Part shown: positions 28,014 to 37,592 of the stretch, one piece after another
How the letters are laid out: every line of letters begins with the position of its first letter
Position numbering within the stretch: the first letter of the stretch is position 1
DNA from: Amphritea balenae
GTDB lineage: Bacteria; Pseudomonadota; Gammaproteobacteria; Pseudomonadales; Balneatricaceae
Length of the DNA stretch: 64,000 bases
Direction of reading: 5' to 3'
Assembly (NCBI RefSeq): GCF_003858655.1
Contig: NZ_RQXV01000003.1
Span: forward strand, 310,001 to 374,000
The notes under the pieces: model-generated
The model's input: the letters and a program-made list of their open reading frames with translations, nothing else
What the model was told of the DNA's origin: nothing
The model's database searches: none
Program-made: the position numbers and the translations under genes

Positions 28014-28793
28014 TTAGCCCCAAGCTTCATTCCGGCCAGCACAGACGATAAAAAACGGATTCAATAGGGTATCCGGACGGGTGTTATACAGCAGTGGCTC
28101 CAAGCCTGGATACTGCAACACCTGTCCACCAGCCGCTTCAACAACTGCATGGGCAGCGGCAGTATCCCATTCACTGGTTAAACCCAACCGAGGGTATAGA
28201 TCAGCCTTACCTTCAGCAACCAGACACAACTTTAGTGAACTACCCATGGAAACAACTTCAGTATCAGGCAGCTCTTTAACAAAGGCTTTAAACTCATCGG
28301 ACTGATGCGAACGGCTACCCACGACCTTCCAGGTCGAACCGGAAGCAGGAATATCAGCAACCTGTATCGGATTAACCAAGCCATTCTCTTCCTTAAACGC
28401 GCCCTGCGCGTCCCCCCAGTAAGTCTCCTCAAGAACCGGCGCATAAACTACACCAAACACAGCCCTGCCCTGGTCGATCAGCGCAATATTAACGGTAAAC
28501 TCACCATTCTTCTTAATAAACTCTTTAGTCCCATCAAGAGGATCGATCAACCAATATGTCTGCCATGACATACGCCCCTCATGCTCGGTTGCGCCTGACT
28601 CTTCAGACAATACCGGAATCTGCGGCGTAAGCTGTTTCAAACCATCAACAATACAGTGATGCGAAGCAAGATCCGCCTCTGTCAGCGGACTGGCATCGGA
28701 CTTATCATAGACCGCAAAATCCCGCTGATAGATATCCATAATCGCAGCGCCGGCCTGTTTGGCCAGATTAATAATTTCTTGATTGTTAAACAT
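28014..28793 (-). CDS. cysQ: CysQ, 3'(2'),5'-bisphosphate nucleotidase
   Basis: 259 aa of the inositol-monophosphatase superfamily. Hydrolyses PAP, the by-product of PAPS-using enzymes, to AMP. Metal-site motifs: SEESG near residue 63, WLIDPLDGTKEF near 81-92 and EWDTAAAHAV near 208. AAGGA six bases before the ATG. Only 32 bases follow the SLC13 stop, so the two genes are likely one operon, beside cysD/cysNC. In this locus it would clear PAP made by the sulfotransferases. Confidence 0.94.
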   Translation of the reverse strand: MFNNQEIINLAKQAGAAIMDIYQRDFAVYDKSDASPLTEADLASHHCIVDGLKQLTPQIPVLSEESGATEHEGRMSWQTYWLIDPLDGTKEFIKKNGEFTVNIALIDQGRAVFGVVYAPVLEETYWGDAQGAFKEENGLVNPIQVADIPASGSTWKVVGSRSHQSDEFKAFVKELPDTEVVSMGSSLKLCLVAEGKADLYPRLGLTSEWDTAAAHAVVEAAGGQVLQYPGLEPLLYNTRPDTLLNPFFIVCAGRNEAWG

Positions 28794-28825
28794 GATGTCC
28801 TTCTCAAATTCATTAGTGTAATTGT

Positions 28826-30592
28826 TCAGAATGACCAGACCTGAGGTATCAGGCTCAGGGAGACAAAAGCAACTGTCAGGCTCATCGGAACCCCAAGCCT
28901 TGCATAATCAGTAAAACGATAACCACCAGGGCCGTATACCATCAGATTAGTCTGATAACCCAACGGCGTTATAAAACTGGCAGAGGCGGCAAACATCACG
29001 GCAATAACAAAGGGCATATAACTCACACCCAACTGTTCAGCAAGCGCCATCGCCACCGGAAACATTAAAACAGCCGCAGCGTTATTAGTAATCAGTTCAG
29101 TGAAGAAAGCCGTTATAAGGTACATCATAATCAGCGCCTGCCAGGCACTTATCCCCTCATAAAATAGTAGCCACTCTGCGATCATACTGGCATTACCAGT
29201 TTTTACCATCGCAGCCCCTAAGGCGAACGACGCGGCAATAACTAACAAAACTGACAGATCAACATTACGTCGGGCTTTAGCAATTGAGACACAGCCAGTT
29301 AACAGAATAGCTCCAGCCGCAATAATTGCGGACTCAAGAATAGAGAGCAGGCCTGAAGCGCTCACAACAACCATTAATAATAACGTCAAGACGGCGATTG
29401 GAGCCTTATCATAATCAGGAGGAGTAGACTCATTCAAAGCGCTAATCAAAAGAAAGTCCCTTCGGGAACGGTACTGACTGACGAAATCTTCACTCGCCTC
29501 CAGCAACAAAGTATCACCAGTTTGAAGCTGTATATCGCCGATTTTTCCATCCAACCTATAACCCTGACGACAAACAGACAATATTGCAGCCTGAAACCGA
29601 CTCCGGAATCTAGAATCCCTGACCGTCTGCCCCAATGCAACAAACTCAGGGCCAATAACAGCCTCAACCAAACAGCGCTGCTGCATAGAGATATCCAGCT
29701 TTGCAATATCTTCATGTGAAGGAGTGAGCCCTCTTATAGCTCGCAACTCATGAGCTGCCTCCGCTGCTCCAATAAACACCAATACATCATCAGCTGATAA
29801 CACCATATCTGGCGCAATCGCAGTCAATAACTGGTCACCCCTCTTTATATCCACCAGATAGCCGTAAGTTAGCTGGCGTAATCCAGCATCAATAACTGTT
29901 TTCCCAACAAGAGGCCCCGCCGGCATAACCGCCAGTTCAACTACATATTCACGAGCACATTCCAGCTGCTCAACTACCCCTTTCCGGGCAGGCAACAACA
30001 GCGGTGCTAACAAAACCATAACCCCAGCAGCGATAATAAGTACCGGTATCCCGACCCAGGCAAGATCAAACATACCCAGAGTCTGCCCTGTCTCAACCTG
30101 AAGCAAACCATCAACCACAAGGTTGGTACTGGTACCGATTAAGGTACAGGTACCACCCAAAATAGCAGCATAACTCAGGGGAATAAGTAACTTTGAGACA
30201 GAAGTATTGAGGCGCTTTGCCCAATCCTGCACAGCTGGAATAAACATGGCAACTACTGCAGTGTTATTCATAAAAGCACTTAGTAGCGAAGAAGGAATAA
30301 TTACTCGCACCAAGGTTCTTTTTTCACCGGCAGGCAACCCAAGCAGCAACTGTCCTATCCATCTTACAGCGCCAGTCTCTTTCAGCCCTGCTGCGATCAC
30401 ATAAAACGCAGCGATGGTAATAACGCCTGGATTAGAAAAGCCAACCAGTGCTTCAGCAGGGGTCAGCACCCCCGCAACAATCAGTACCGCCATAGCACCA
30501 AGAAGCACCATATCCGCTGCAACACGACTGAAAACGAGCAACAACAATACCAGAACGAGAAGCAATAACGTTAGAACAGCCGAAAAATCCAT
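28826..30592 (-). CDS. SLC13-family anion permease with two RCK_C domains, likely sulfate uptake
   Basis: 588 aa. Two membrane halves (about residues 1-200 and 390-588) separated by two cytosolic RCK_C/TrkA-C domains (about 210-375; GPLVGKTVIDAGLRQL and FVALGQTVRDSRF). SLC13 signatures: FMNNTAVVAMFIPAV with GTSTNLVVDGLL, repeated as ITNNAAAVLMFPVA and GYQTNLMVYGPGGY. Members of this type carry sulfate or dicarboxylates. Position between cysQ and cysD/cysNC argues for sulfate; substrate is inferred. Confidence 0.85.
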   Translation of the reverse strand: MDFSAVLTLLLLVLVLLLLVFSRVAADMVLLGAMAVLIVAGVLTPAEALVGFSNPGVITIAAFYVIAAGLKETGAVRWIGQLLLGLPAGEKRTLVRVIIPSSLLSAFMNNTAVVAMFIPAVQDWAKRLNTSVSKLLIPLSYAAILGGTCTLIGTSTNLVVDGLLQVETGQTLGMFDLAWVGIPVLIIAAGVMVLLAPLLLPARKGVVEQLECAREYVVELAVMPAGPLVGKTVIDAGLRQLTYGYLVDIKRGDQLLTAIAPDMVLSADDVLVFIGAAEAAHELRAIRGLTPSHEDIAKLDISMQQRCLVEAVIGPEFVALGQTVRDSRFRSRFQAAILSVCRQGYRLDGKIGDIQLQTGDTLLLEASEDFVSQYRSRRDFLLISALNESTPPDYDKAPIAVLTLLLMVVVSASGLLSILESAIIAAGAILLTGCVSIAKARRNVDLSVLLVIAASFALGAAMVKTGNASMIAEWLLFYEGISAWQALIMMYLITAFFTELITNNAAAVLMFPVAMALAEQLGVSYMPFVIAVMFAASASFITPLGYQTNLMVYGPGGYRFTDYARLGVPMSLTVAFVSLSLIPQVWSF

Positions 30593-30745
30593 ATTTCCAC
30601 TTTACGTTTTATTTTGTCCGGCTGACTTATATAAAACAAAGACTTATGCCAGCAGCAATTCAAGGACATTAAATGTTTAACAGATAGAGATTGTCATCAT
30701 ACCGCCAATTACGTATCATCTCAATTCTTATACAAGGATCTGTTA

Positions 30746-32476
30746 ATGAGCGGCAAAAAACTTTCTCCTACAGCACTCAACAAACTAAGAAAACAGGCTG
30801 TCAGCCTGCGAATTAGTGGAGAAACGCTGGCCGCTATTAAAAAGACTACGGGATTATCTCACCCAACAATAATTTCAGCCCATAAACGTTTTATAACCGG
30901 TGGTTGGGATGCAGTAGATACAGGGAAACGCGGGCGACCAAAAACACAACTATCAACTGCTGGCTCTCAGGATGAGTGCCTGACATTCATGCTATCAAAC
31001 CTGCCCGAAGGTGGCGGTTTATGGAGCAACGACTCAGTTAAACACTGGTTCAGCGATCATCAGAACCCTCTATCCGCTAAAACCATCAACCGCTACCTGA
31101 AGCAGTGGGGCATCACAGCCCAAAAGAATACTGCAGAGAAGATATCGGCCGGTAACTGGCTGGCTCAGACCCATCCGGAACTAAACGATCAACAAATCAA
31201 AGCTTTTGGCAAAATACTTAAAGGCGGTATAGCTGAACTAAACACCAGCGAAGCCCAGAAAAAGCCCGGCCTTAAGGGCTACTTTATCTATGCTCAGGAC
31301 TTCAGAGGTAAAACCTACTGGCTTGCTCAGACAGACAAGCCAGACAGCAAGCTCATCATTCGCTTTCTGGAATTACTCAAGCAACAATTAACTAGCAATA
31401 CTGCACTTTCACTACTTAGCGTCTCACTCAATAGCTATGCAGACGTTCAAGAGTGGCTGGCAAACCAGTCACAAATAACCCTATTCACACATTCAAAAAC
31501 CTTAACCCACACCCAAACGGTACAGTTACCGATCGACGGTGTAATGGAATCCAACCAGTCATATGTGAGGAACACAATGGCATTAACACACTTAGAAAGA
31601 CTGGAAGCAGAAAGCATTCAAATAATGCGGGAAGTTGTTTCCAAAGCAGAAAATCCAGTCATGTTATATTCCATAGGCAAGGACAGCGCCGTCATGCTTC
31701 ATCTGGCGATGAAAGCATTTCACCCGTCAAAGCCCCCTTTTCCACTGCTGCATGTTGATACCGGCTGGAAATTTCGGGACATGTACAGCTTCCGCGATCA
31801 ACTAGTCAAAGACCTGGGTGTCGAGTTAATCACCTACAAAAACCCTGAAGGGGTAGAAAAGGGTATTAATCCTTTCACCCATGGATCAGCACTGCATACC
31901 GACATCATGAAAACTGAGGGTCTGAAGCAGGCTCTGGATCTACACAAATTTGATGTTGCTTTTGGCGGCGCACGCCGTGATGAAGAGAAGTCCCGAGCCA
32001 AGGAACGAATATTCTCTTTCCGTACCGCCGACCATCGCTGGGATCCAAAAAATCAGCGCCCAGAACTATGGAAAAACTATAACGCCAATAAGCGCCCCGG
32101 CGAGTCAATACGAGTATTCCCGATATCCAACTGGACCGAACTGGATATCTGGCAGTATATATACCTTGAACAGATCCCAATTGTACCGCTCTACCTGTCC
32201 GCTCAGCGCCCGGTAGTCGAACGCGATGGCACCCTGATCATGGTCGATGACGACCGTATGCCGATGCAACCGGGTGAAGTACCTATGATGAAAAATGTCC
32301 GCTTCAGGACCCTGGGTTGCTACCCACTAACTGGTGCCGTTGAATCAGAAGCCGACACCCTGCCAGCTATCATTCAGGAAATGCTACTGACCAAGACATC
32401 AGAACGACAGGGACGGATGATCGATCACGACTCAGCCGCGTCAATGGAGAAGAAAAAGCAGGAGGGCTACTTCTAA
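30746..32476 (+). CDS. cysD: IS630-like HTH/degenerate transposase domain in frame with CysD
   Basis: 576-residue frame. Residues 278-576 are a complete CysD (ATP sulfurylase small subunit, which makes APS from ATP and sulfate with CysN): PP-loop [41 protein letters not shown], ending KKKQEGYF. Residues 1-277 look like an IS630-family transposase: helix-turn-helix (about 12-52; [15 protein letters not shown]), K-R-G-R-P-K linker, winged helix ([16 protein letters not shown]), then an RNase-H-like stretch ([18 protein letters not shown]). The usual aspartates are absent (LSVSLNSYA replaces the LILDN-type strand) and no P-E-L-N-P segment is seen. GAGG six bases before an ATG at 31577 would give a normal 299-aa CysD. 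True fusion or two overlapping products cannot be decided from sequence. Confidence 0.85.
   Translation: MSGKKLSPTALNKLRKQAVSLRISGETLAAIKKTTGLSHPTIISAHKRFITGGWDAVDTGKRGRPKTQLSTAGSQDECLTFMLSNLPEGGGLWSNDSVKHWFSDHQNPLSAKTINRYLKQWGITAQKNTAEKISAGNWLAQTHPELNDQQIKAFGKILKGGIAELNTSEAQKKPGLKGYFIYAQDFRGKTYWLAQTDKPDSKLIIRFLELLKQQLTSNTALSLLSVSLNSYADVQEWLANQSQITLFTHSKTLTHTQTVQLPIDGVMESNQSYVRNTMALTHLERLEAESIQIMREVVSKAENPVMLYSIGKDSAVMLHLAMKAFHPSKPPFPLLHVDTGWKFRDMYSFRDQLVKDLGVELITYKNPEGVEKGINPFTHGSALHTDIMKTEGLKQALDLHKFDVAFGGARRDEEKSRAKERIFSFRTADHRWDPKNQRPELWKNYNANKRPGESIRVFPISNWTELDIWQYIYLEQIPIVPLYLSAQRPVVERDGTLIMVDDDRMPMQPGEVPMMKNVRFRTLGCYPLTGAVESEADTLPAIIQEMLLTKTSERQGRMIDHDSAASMEKKKQEGYF
31567..31579 (+). 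promoter_or_regulatory. Internal ribosome binding site and start for stand-alone CysD
   Basis: GAGG at 31567-31570, six bases, then ATG at 31577, codon 278 of the long frame. The protein from here ([13 protein letters not shown]) starts where E. coli CysD does, which makes internal initiation credible. Confidence 0.65.
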
Positions 32477-34377
32477 TGGCACATTCATCAGACATGATAT
32501 CTGAAGATATCGTTCAGTACCTGAAAGAACATGAGCAGAAGAGCCTGCTACGCTTTATCACCTGCGGTAGTGTAGATGATGGTAAAAGCACCCTGATCGG
32601 CCGCCTACTGTATGAATCAAAACTTCTGTTTGAAGATCAACTGGAAGCCGTTGAAGCTGAATCAAAGAAATACGGTACTCAGGGCGATAATATTGATTTT
32701 GCCCTACTGGTTGACGGTCTGGCAGCAGAACGGGAACAGGGTATCACTATCGATGTCGCATACCGCTTCTTCTCTACCGATAAGCGTAAGTTTATCGTAG
32801 CTGACACACCAGGACACGAGCAGTACACCCGCAACATGGTGACCGGAGCATCCACTGCTGACGTCGCTATTCTCATGGTTGATGCCCGTCGTGGAATTTT
32901 GACCCAGACCCGTCGACACAGCTATCTGGTATCACTGATAGGCATCCGCCACATCGTTGTTGCTATCAACAAGATGGATCTTGTCGACTACTCAGAAATT
33001 ACCTTCAATAAGATAAAAGAAGAATACACTGAATTTGCCAAGCAGATCGGTATAGAGCAGATTACCTTCATTCCTATGTCAGCCCTGGCCGGTGATAATA
33101 TTACCGAACCCAGCAACAATATGAACTGGTACCACGGAACAACCCTGATGGGCTACCTGGAAACAGTACAGGTCGATGACGAGCGAATGCAAAACACACC
33201 GTTTCGCATGGCGGTTCAGTGGGTCAACCGGCCCAATCTGGATTTCAGGGGGTTCTCTGGTCAGATTGCCAGCGGAATAATTAAACCTGGCGATAAAATT
33301 CGCACTCTACCATCAGGTAAAGAGAGCACCATCTCTGCAATCTCCACCTATGACGGCGAGCTACAGCAGGCCGTTGCCGGACAATCAGTAACCCTGACCC
33401 TGAATGACGAAATCGATATCTCCCGCGGTGATATGATCACTTCAGCGACAGAGCCTGCTTCTATTGGCAAACAGTTTGAGACCACAGTTATCTGGATGCA
33501 TGAAGAAGCGCTTCTTCCAGGTCGTACTTACCTGATGCAGGTTGGTGCCAAAACCGTTGCAGCAACAGTAACCGAGATTAAATATCAGGTTAATGTAAAC
33601 ACTATGGAACATTTAGCCGCTAAGAAACTAGAGCTAAATGGCATTGGTGAGTGCAATATCAGCCTGGATCAGGACATCGCCTTTGATGCTTATAAAGATA
33701 ATCGTGATACCGGTAGTTTTATTCTGATCGACCGCATGACCAATAACACTGTGGGCGCCGGCCTGATCAACTTCGCCCTGCGCCGCAGCACCAATATTAC
33801 AGTCCAGCATACCCAGGTCACCAAGGAAGTTCGCTCAACACAGAAGCATCAGAAGCCAGGCGTAATCTGGTTAACAGGTCTATCCGGCTCAGGCAAATCA
33901 ACCATAGCAGACTTGGTTGAACAAAAGCTTCTGGCGGCCGGCCATCACACCTACTTGCTGGACGGCGACAATGTAAGACACGGCCTCAACAAAGATCTTG
34001 GCTTTACAGATCAGGACCGGGTAGAAAATATCCGCAGAATCTCGGAAGTAGCAAAGCTCATGGTCGATGCAGGCCTTATCGTAATAACATCATTCATCTC
34101 ACCATTCAGAGCCGAGCGGCAAATGGCCCGGGATATGGTCGGTGACGATGAATTTATCGAGATCTTCGTTAACACCCCACTTGAGGTTGCTGAAGACCGT
34201 GATGTTAAAGGCCTCTACAAAAAGGCACGCCGCGGTGAGCTGAAAAACTTTACCGGTATCGACTCACCATACGAAGAGCCGCAAAACGCAGAGCTAGACC
34301 TTAAAACAGTAGAACTTACACCAGAAGAGGCTGCCGATAATGTGATAGCACTCCTTAAAGAGAAGGCAATTATCTAA
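32476..34377 (+). CDS. cysNC: CysNC, sulfate adenylyltransferase GTPase fused to APS kinase
   Basis: 633 aa. N-terminal CysN: EF-Tu-like GTPase with GSVDDGKST (about residues 31-39), DTPGHEQYTRNM, NKMDL, then two beta-barrel domains. C-terminal CysC from about residue 460: GLSGSGKST, LLDGDNVRHGLNKDLGF, SFISPFRAER and GLYKKARRGELKNFTG. Together with CysD it makes PAPS from sulfate. Starts on the cysD stop (TAATG) with AGGAGGG upstream. The fused form yields PAPS directly, as sulfotransferases need. Confidence 0.96.
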   Translation: MAHSSDMISEDIVQYLKEHEQKSLLRFITCGSVDDGKSTLIGRLLYESKLLFEDQLEAVEAESKKYGTQGDNIDFALLVDGLAAEREQGITIDVAYRFFSTDKRKFIVADTPGHEQYTRNMVTGASTADVAILMVDARRGILTQTRRHSYLVSLIGIRHIVVAINKMDLVDYSEITFNKIKEEYTEFAKQIGIEQITFIPMSALAGDNITEPSNNMNWYHGTTLMGYLETVQVDDERMQNTPFRMAVQWVNRPNLDFRGFSGQIASGIIKPGDKIRTLPSGKESTISAISTYDGELQQAVAGQSVTLTLNDEIDISRGDMITSATEPASIGKQFETTVIWMHEEALLPGRTYLMQVGAKTVAATVTEIKYQVNVNTMEHLAAKKLELNGIGECNISLDQDIAFDAYKDNRDTGSFILIDRMTNNTVGAGLINFALRRSTNITVQHTQVTKEVRSTQKHQKPGVIWLTGLSGSGKSTIADLVEQKLLAAGHHTYLLDGDNVRHGLNKDLGFTDQDRVENIRRISEVAKLMVDAGLIVITSFISPFRAERQMARDMVGDDEFIEIFVNTPLEVAEDRDVKGLYKKARRGELKNFTGIDSPYEEPQNAELDLKTVELTPEEAADNVIALLKEKAII

Positions 34378-34389
34378 CCTCATCCGAAC

Positions 34390-34414
34390 AGCCCCTCTCA
34401 TCATGAGAGGGGCT
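34390..34414 (+). terminator. Strong hairpin after cysNC, atypical terminator
   Basis: AGCCCCTCTCA / TGAGAGGGGCT with a TCA loop: 11 perfect pairs, 13 bases after the cysNC stop. It is followed by ACCCCCC and A-run sequence, not T, so it may end transcription by another route or protect the 3' end. The remaining 308 bases to the RTX gene are AT-rich; I see no convincing promoter or gene there. Confidence 0.5.
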
Positions 34415-34722
34415 ACCCCCCAAAAAAAAGCCCCCTGATCCAGATTGACTAGCTAAGACACAAGCCATTCTAATCAAACATTTAAAACACAAAAATAAAA
34501 CTCACAACATTCAACAACCAGGAAAGCAGCGCAGTCTGTAGCACGTAGAGAACGTGCAAAAAAAGAATACTAGAATTTCAAACAAATAAGTCCTATATTG
34601 AACTTGAGTTTAGTAGAATTACCGTTTTCAAAAGAAAGCGGATTTAAAAACCAAAGTCTTTGCCATTCAGGCACTTTGCGAAGACGGGCTTGGTTGCATA
34701 TTCATTAAAAAAGGACTTTAAA

Positions 34723-35865
34723 ATGAGTACAATCACAGGCACAGATATGGCCGATATCCTCAATGGAGCAGTTGCAGACGATACTATAACTGCTTTAAAA
34801 GGCGATGATATCGTGATGGCGGGTTCTGGTGACGACTACATTGATGGCGGCGCCGGAAATGATGAGCTCTATGGCGAAGATGGTGCCGATGAGATTCATG
34901 GTGGCAACGGCGAAGATATCATCTTAGGTGGCGATGATAACTCTGCCGATATGCTATTCGGTGGTGGAGATAATGATCATATAGAAGGGGGGGCAGGTGA
35001 CGATGTCATCGACGGACAAGCCGGTGATGACACTCTGCTAGGCGGCAGTGGTGACGACCTGGTTGCCGGATCTCTTGGAAACGATAATATTTACGGCGAA
35101 GGCGGCAACGACACACTTCAGGGCGGGGGCGGTGACGATATAATCAATGGCGGTATCGGCTTTGACACCATCACCGGCGGTGAAGGTAACGATGAGCTTA
35201 ATGGTGGCGCCGGAGATGATACACTCAGCGGCAACAGTGGCGACGATACACTAAAAGGGGGCCATGGTGACGATATGCTCAACGGTGGCATCGGTGACGA
35301 TACGCTAAAAGGCGGTTTCGGTAGCGATACACTGGAAGGCGGAGAAGGCGCAGATAAGCTTTCAGGTGGCGCAGGTGACGATATGCTACTTGCCGATGAA
35401 GATGATGTCTTCTATAAAGGCGGAGATGGCTTTGATAGTTTACAGGTAGAAGATAGTAATGGTGACAATCTCGTTGAAATAGATCTTAGCAGCAACCTTA
35501 ATAAAGGCATTGAAGCGGTGCTTGGCGACTTCGAAGGGGACGTTTTCACCTCTGTTGAAATAAGCCTGACAAAACTCTCAAATGATGACAATAACACCAA
35601 CGATAGCGGCCAGTTCGCAGATACATTCCTCGCCGTCGGTATTAATGAGTTGCTATTCAGTGATGGTGATTCATGGACCGCAGGAGCCGTAACAGACCTC
35701 GATAGCGCTCAAGAAAGTCAATATCTGGCAATGCTAGGACTCAATACTAGTGTCGACCTATTCTCATACTCGTATACCAACGGAAGTGGAGATACCGTAA
35801 CAATAGTCACTGATATGCTTGAGGTTCTTCCAGACACCGATGGTCTGGCTCTAGATATAGTTTAA
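34723..35865 (+). CDS. Small RTX (hemolysin-type Ca2+-binding) repeat protein
   Basis: About 380 aa. Residues 1-15 have no Sec signal. From about residue 20 to 235 there are tandem nonapeptides of G-G-x-G-x-D-x-L/I-x type (GGAGNDELYG, GGSGDDLVAG, GGHGDDMLNG), which form Ca2+-binding parallel beta-rolls. The C-terminal 145 residues are acidic and non-repetitive, ending LPDTDGLALDIV, probably the type I secretion signal. No catalytic domain. AAGGA sits before the ATG; a longer frame from 34660 is not needed. Next to a type I ATPase and adaptor, it is likely their substrate and may be a matrix protein for the EPS. Confidence 0.87.
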   Translation: MSTITGTDMADILNGAVADDTITALKGDDIVMAGSGDDYIDGGAGNDELYGEDGADEIHGGNGEDIILGGDDNSADMLFGGGDNDHIEGGAGDDVIDGQAGDDTLLGGSGDDLVAGSLGNDNIYGEGGNDTLQGGGGDDIINGGIGFDTITGGEGNDELNGGAGDDTLSGNSGDDTLKGGHGDDMLNGGIGDDTLKGGFGSDTLEGGEGADKLSGGAGDDMLLADEDDVFYKGGDGFDSLQVEDSNGDNLVEIDLSSNLNKGIEAVLGDFEGDVFTSVEISLTKLSNDDNNTNDSGQFADTFLAVGINELLFSDGDSWTAGAVTDLDSAQESQYLAMLGLNTSVDLFSYSYTNGSGDTVTIVTDMLEVLPDTDGLALDIV

Positions 35866-35877
35866 ATTTTTATACAT

Positions 35878-35906
35878 AAAACAGGGAGACAACTCCCTGT
35901 TTTATT
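35878..35906 (+). terminator. Intrinsic terminator after the RTX gene
   Basis: AAAACAGGGAG / CTCCCTGTTTT, ACAA loop, then ATT. Lies 12 bases after the stop and 30 before the ATPase gene, so most transcripts may end here, giving the substrate a higher level than the exporter. Confidence 0.85.
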
Positions 35907-35936
35907 AAATAAAAACATTTATCGCCAGGGGCCTAG

Positions 35937-37592
35937 GTGCAATCCATATCATATAATAGTTCTGTTGAAGCAATGTTTAAATGCATTAAAAATGGCATAA
36001 AACATATTCTAATATTAACACTTATTTGCAATCTAATATTGCTCATACTACCTATATACTCATTTCAGGTATTTGACCGAGTCCTTACTTCAAAAAGCGT
36101 AGAGACGTTACTATCACTTTCTTTAATTGCATGCCTATGCTTATTATTCTATGGGCTAATTGATTTATGCCGTCAGAAAATCTCAAACTATGTAGCAAGT
36201 GACATTGCCAATATTCTATCAGAAACAATGAGCCAGGAAAAACTTGCTGAAACAAAATCAACGAAAAGCAGCGATAAACTGGAATCACTATTTAACAAGG
36301 TATATAAAGGCATACACCCTTATACTCTTCAAATTTCAGAGCTAATTTGGAGTCCACTATTCGTTATATTTCTTTGGCTGCTGCACCCTACATATGCATT
36401 AATAACACTTACATTTATATTCACTTTTGCAATATTAACCGCAATAAGCAATACAAAAAATGAATCAAACACCGAAATCAATCAAAACATCACGATCAAA
36501 GGTTTAGAAGACACAATCATAGCCACTGGTACAACTGACACTATTACAAAAGAAATAGAAAAAATAGATTCAGAAAATCAAGAAAAAAACGCTCATTCTT
36601 TAGATTCGATAATTATAATCAAAACCATATCCAAAACAACAAGACTTATAGGACAAATATTAATAATTGCTAGCGGCGCATACCTATACATAGGTAATCA
36701 AATATCAATTGGTGGAATGATCGCAGGAACTCTTATTTTTGGCAGAGCCTTGCAGCCTTATGAAAGTATGGTATTGAATGGAAAATCCTGGATTATTTTT
36801 TATAAATCAATAAAAGAGCTACGAGAAAGACTAAAGCATACATACCGGGACTCGCCCAGAACAAACTTAACAAAGATGCAAGGCAATATAAATATTGAAA
36901 ACGCTCTAATATTTCACAAAAATACGAAGAATATTTTTTTCCAAAACTTAAATTTAAGCATTAAATCTGGTGAAATAATTTCAATTATAGGCGGTGCAGG
37001 ATCAGGTAAATCTACATTACTCAGATGCCTCTTAGGCTTGCAAACCCCTGAAATTGGTAACATTACAATTGATAATGCAGCGCTAACGCAATGGGGTGAC
37101 GACCTATTCTTAAATGTTGGCTACTATTCATCTAATCAACAACTTTTACCAGGAACCCTTAAACAGAACATATCAAGATACAGCGTCTCAGATGACATTG
37201 TAGTTAATACCTGCAAAAGAATTGGTATTCATCGTTCAATAATAAATCTTCCTATGGGCTACGATACAGCCTCAGATGACATCATGTCACAATTGAGTGA
37301 CGCAGAAAAACAAAGATTACTAGTTGCAAGAGCTATAATAATGGACCCAGCAGTCCTAATCCTTGATAATGCAGATAGCTACCAAGGCGCCGATGGCGAA
37401 CCTTATATAAAAAAATTGATCGTCGACAGAAAAACTGCCGGAAAAACAACAGTTATCGCCTCAAACAAACCTAGCATAATAAGCCTTAGCGATAGAATAA
37501 TAATTCTAAACAATGGAAAAATTGAGAAAACATTATCTCCAAATGATCTGGCATTAATAGGCAGGAATAAACTAGAGATATCAAATGTCTAG
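35937..37592 (+). CDS. Type I secretion ABC transporter (PrtD-like) with degenerate ATPase motifs
   Basis: 551 aa. Membrane domain (about residues 1-300) with PIYSFQVFDRVLTSKS typical of type I secretion ATPases, then an ATP-binding domain. Walker A is intact (GGAGSGKST, about 352-360). The signature LSGGQ reads LSDAE (about 451), the Walker B glutamate is Asn (LILDNADS, about 473), and the H-loop His is Asn (IASNKPS, about 508). It may bind ATP yet hydrolyse poorly. The start is GTG at 35937, an ATG at codon 13 being possible. AT-rich, unlike the RTX gene. Overlaps the adaptor gene by 8 bases. No TolC-type gene is in the window. Confidence 0.85.
   Translation: MQSISYNSSVEAMFKCIKNGIKHILILTLICNLILLILPIYSFQVFDRVLTSKSVETLLSLSLIACLCLLFYGLIDLCRQKISNYVASDIANILSETMSQEKLAETKSTKSSDKLESLFNKVYKGIHPYTLQISELIWSPLFVIFLWLLHPTYALITLTFIFTFAILTAISNTKNESNTEINQNITIKGLEDTIIATGTTDTITKEIEKIDSENQEKNAHSLDSIIIIKTISKTTRLIGQILIIASGAYLYIGNQISIGGMIAGTLIFGRALQPYESMVLNGKSWIIFYKSIKELRERLKHTYRDSPRTNLTKMQGNINIENALIFHKNTKNIFFQNLNLSIKSGEIISIIGGAGSGKSTLLRCLLGLQTPEIGNITIDNAALTQWGDDLFLNVGYYSSNQQLLPGTLKQNISRYSVSDDIVVNTCKRIGIHRSIINLPMGYDTASDDIMSQLSDAEKQRLLVARAIIMDPAVLILDNADSYQGADGEPYIKKLIVDRKTAGKTTVIASNKPSIISLSDRIIILNNGKIEKTLSPNDLALIGRNKLEISNV

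Noticed and set aside
34415-34436. C-run, A-run, C-run after cysNC as a second terminator
   Set aside because: The flanking runs do not pair with each other, and there is no T-run on the plus strand.
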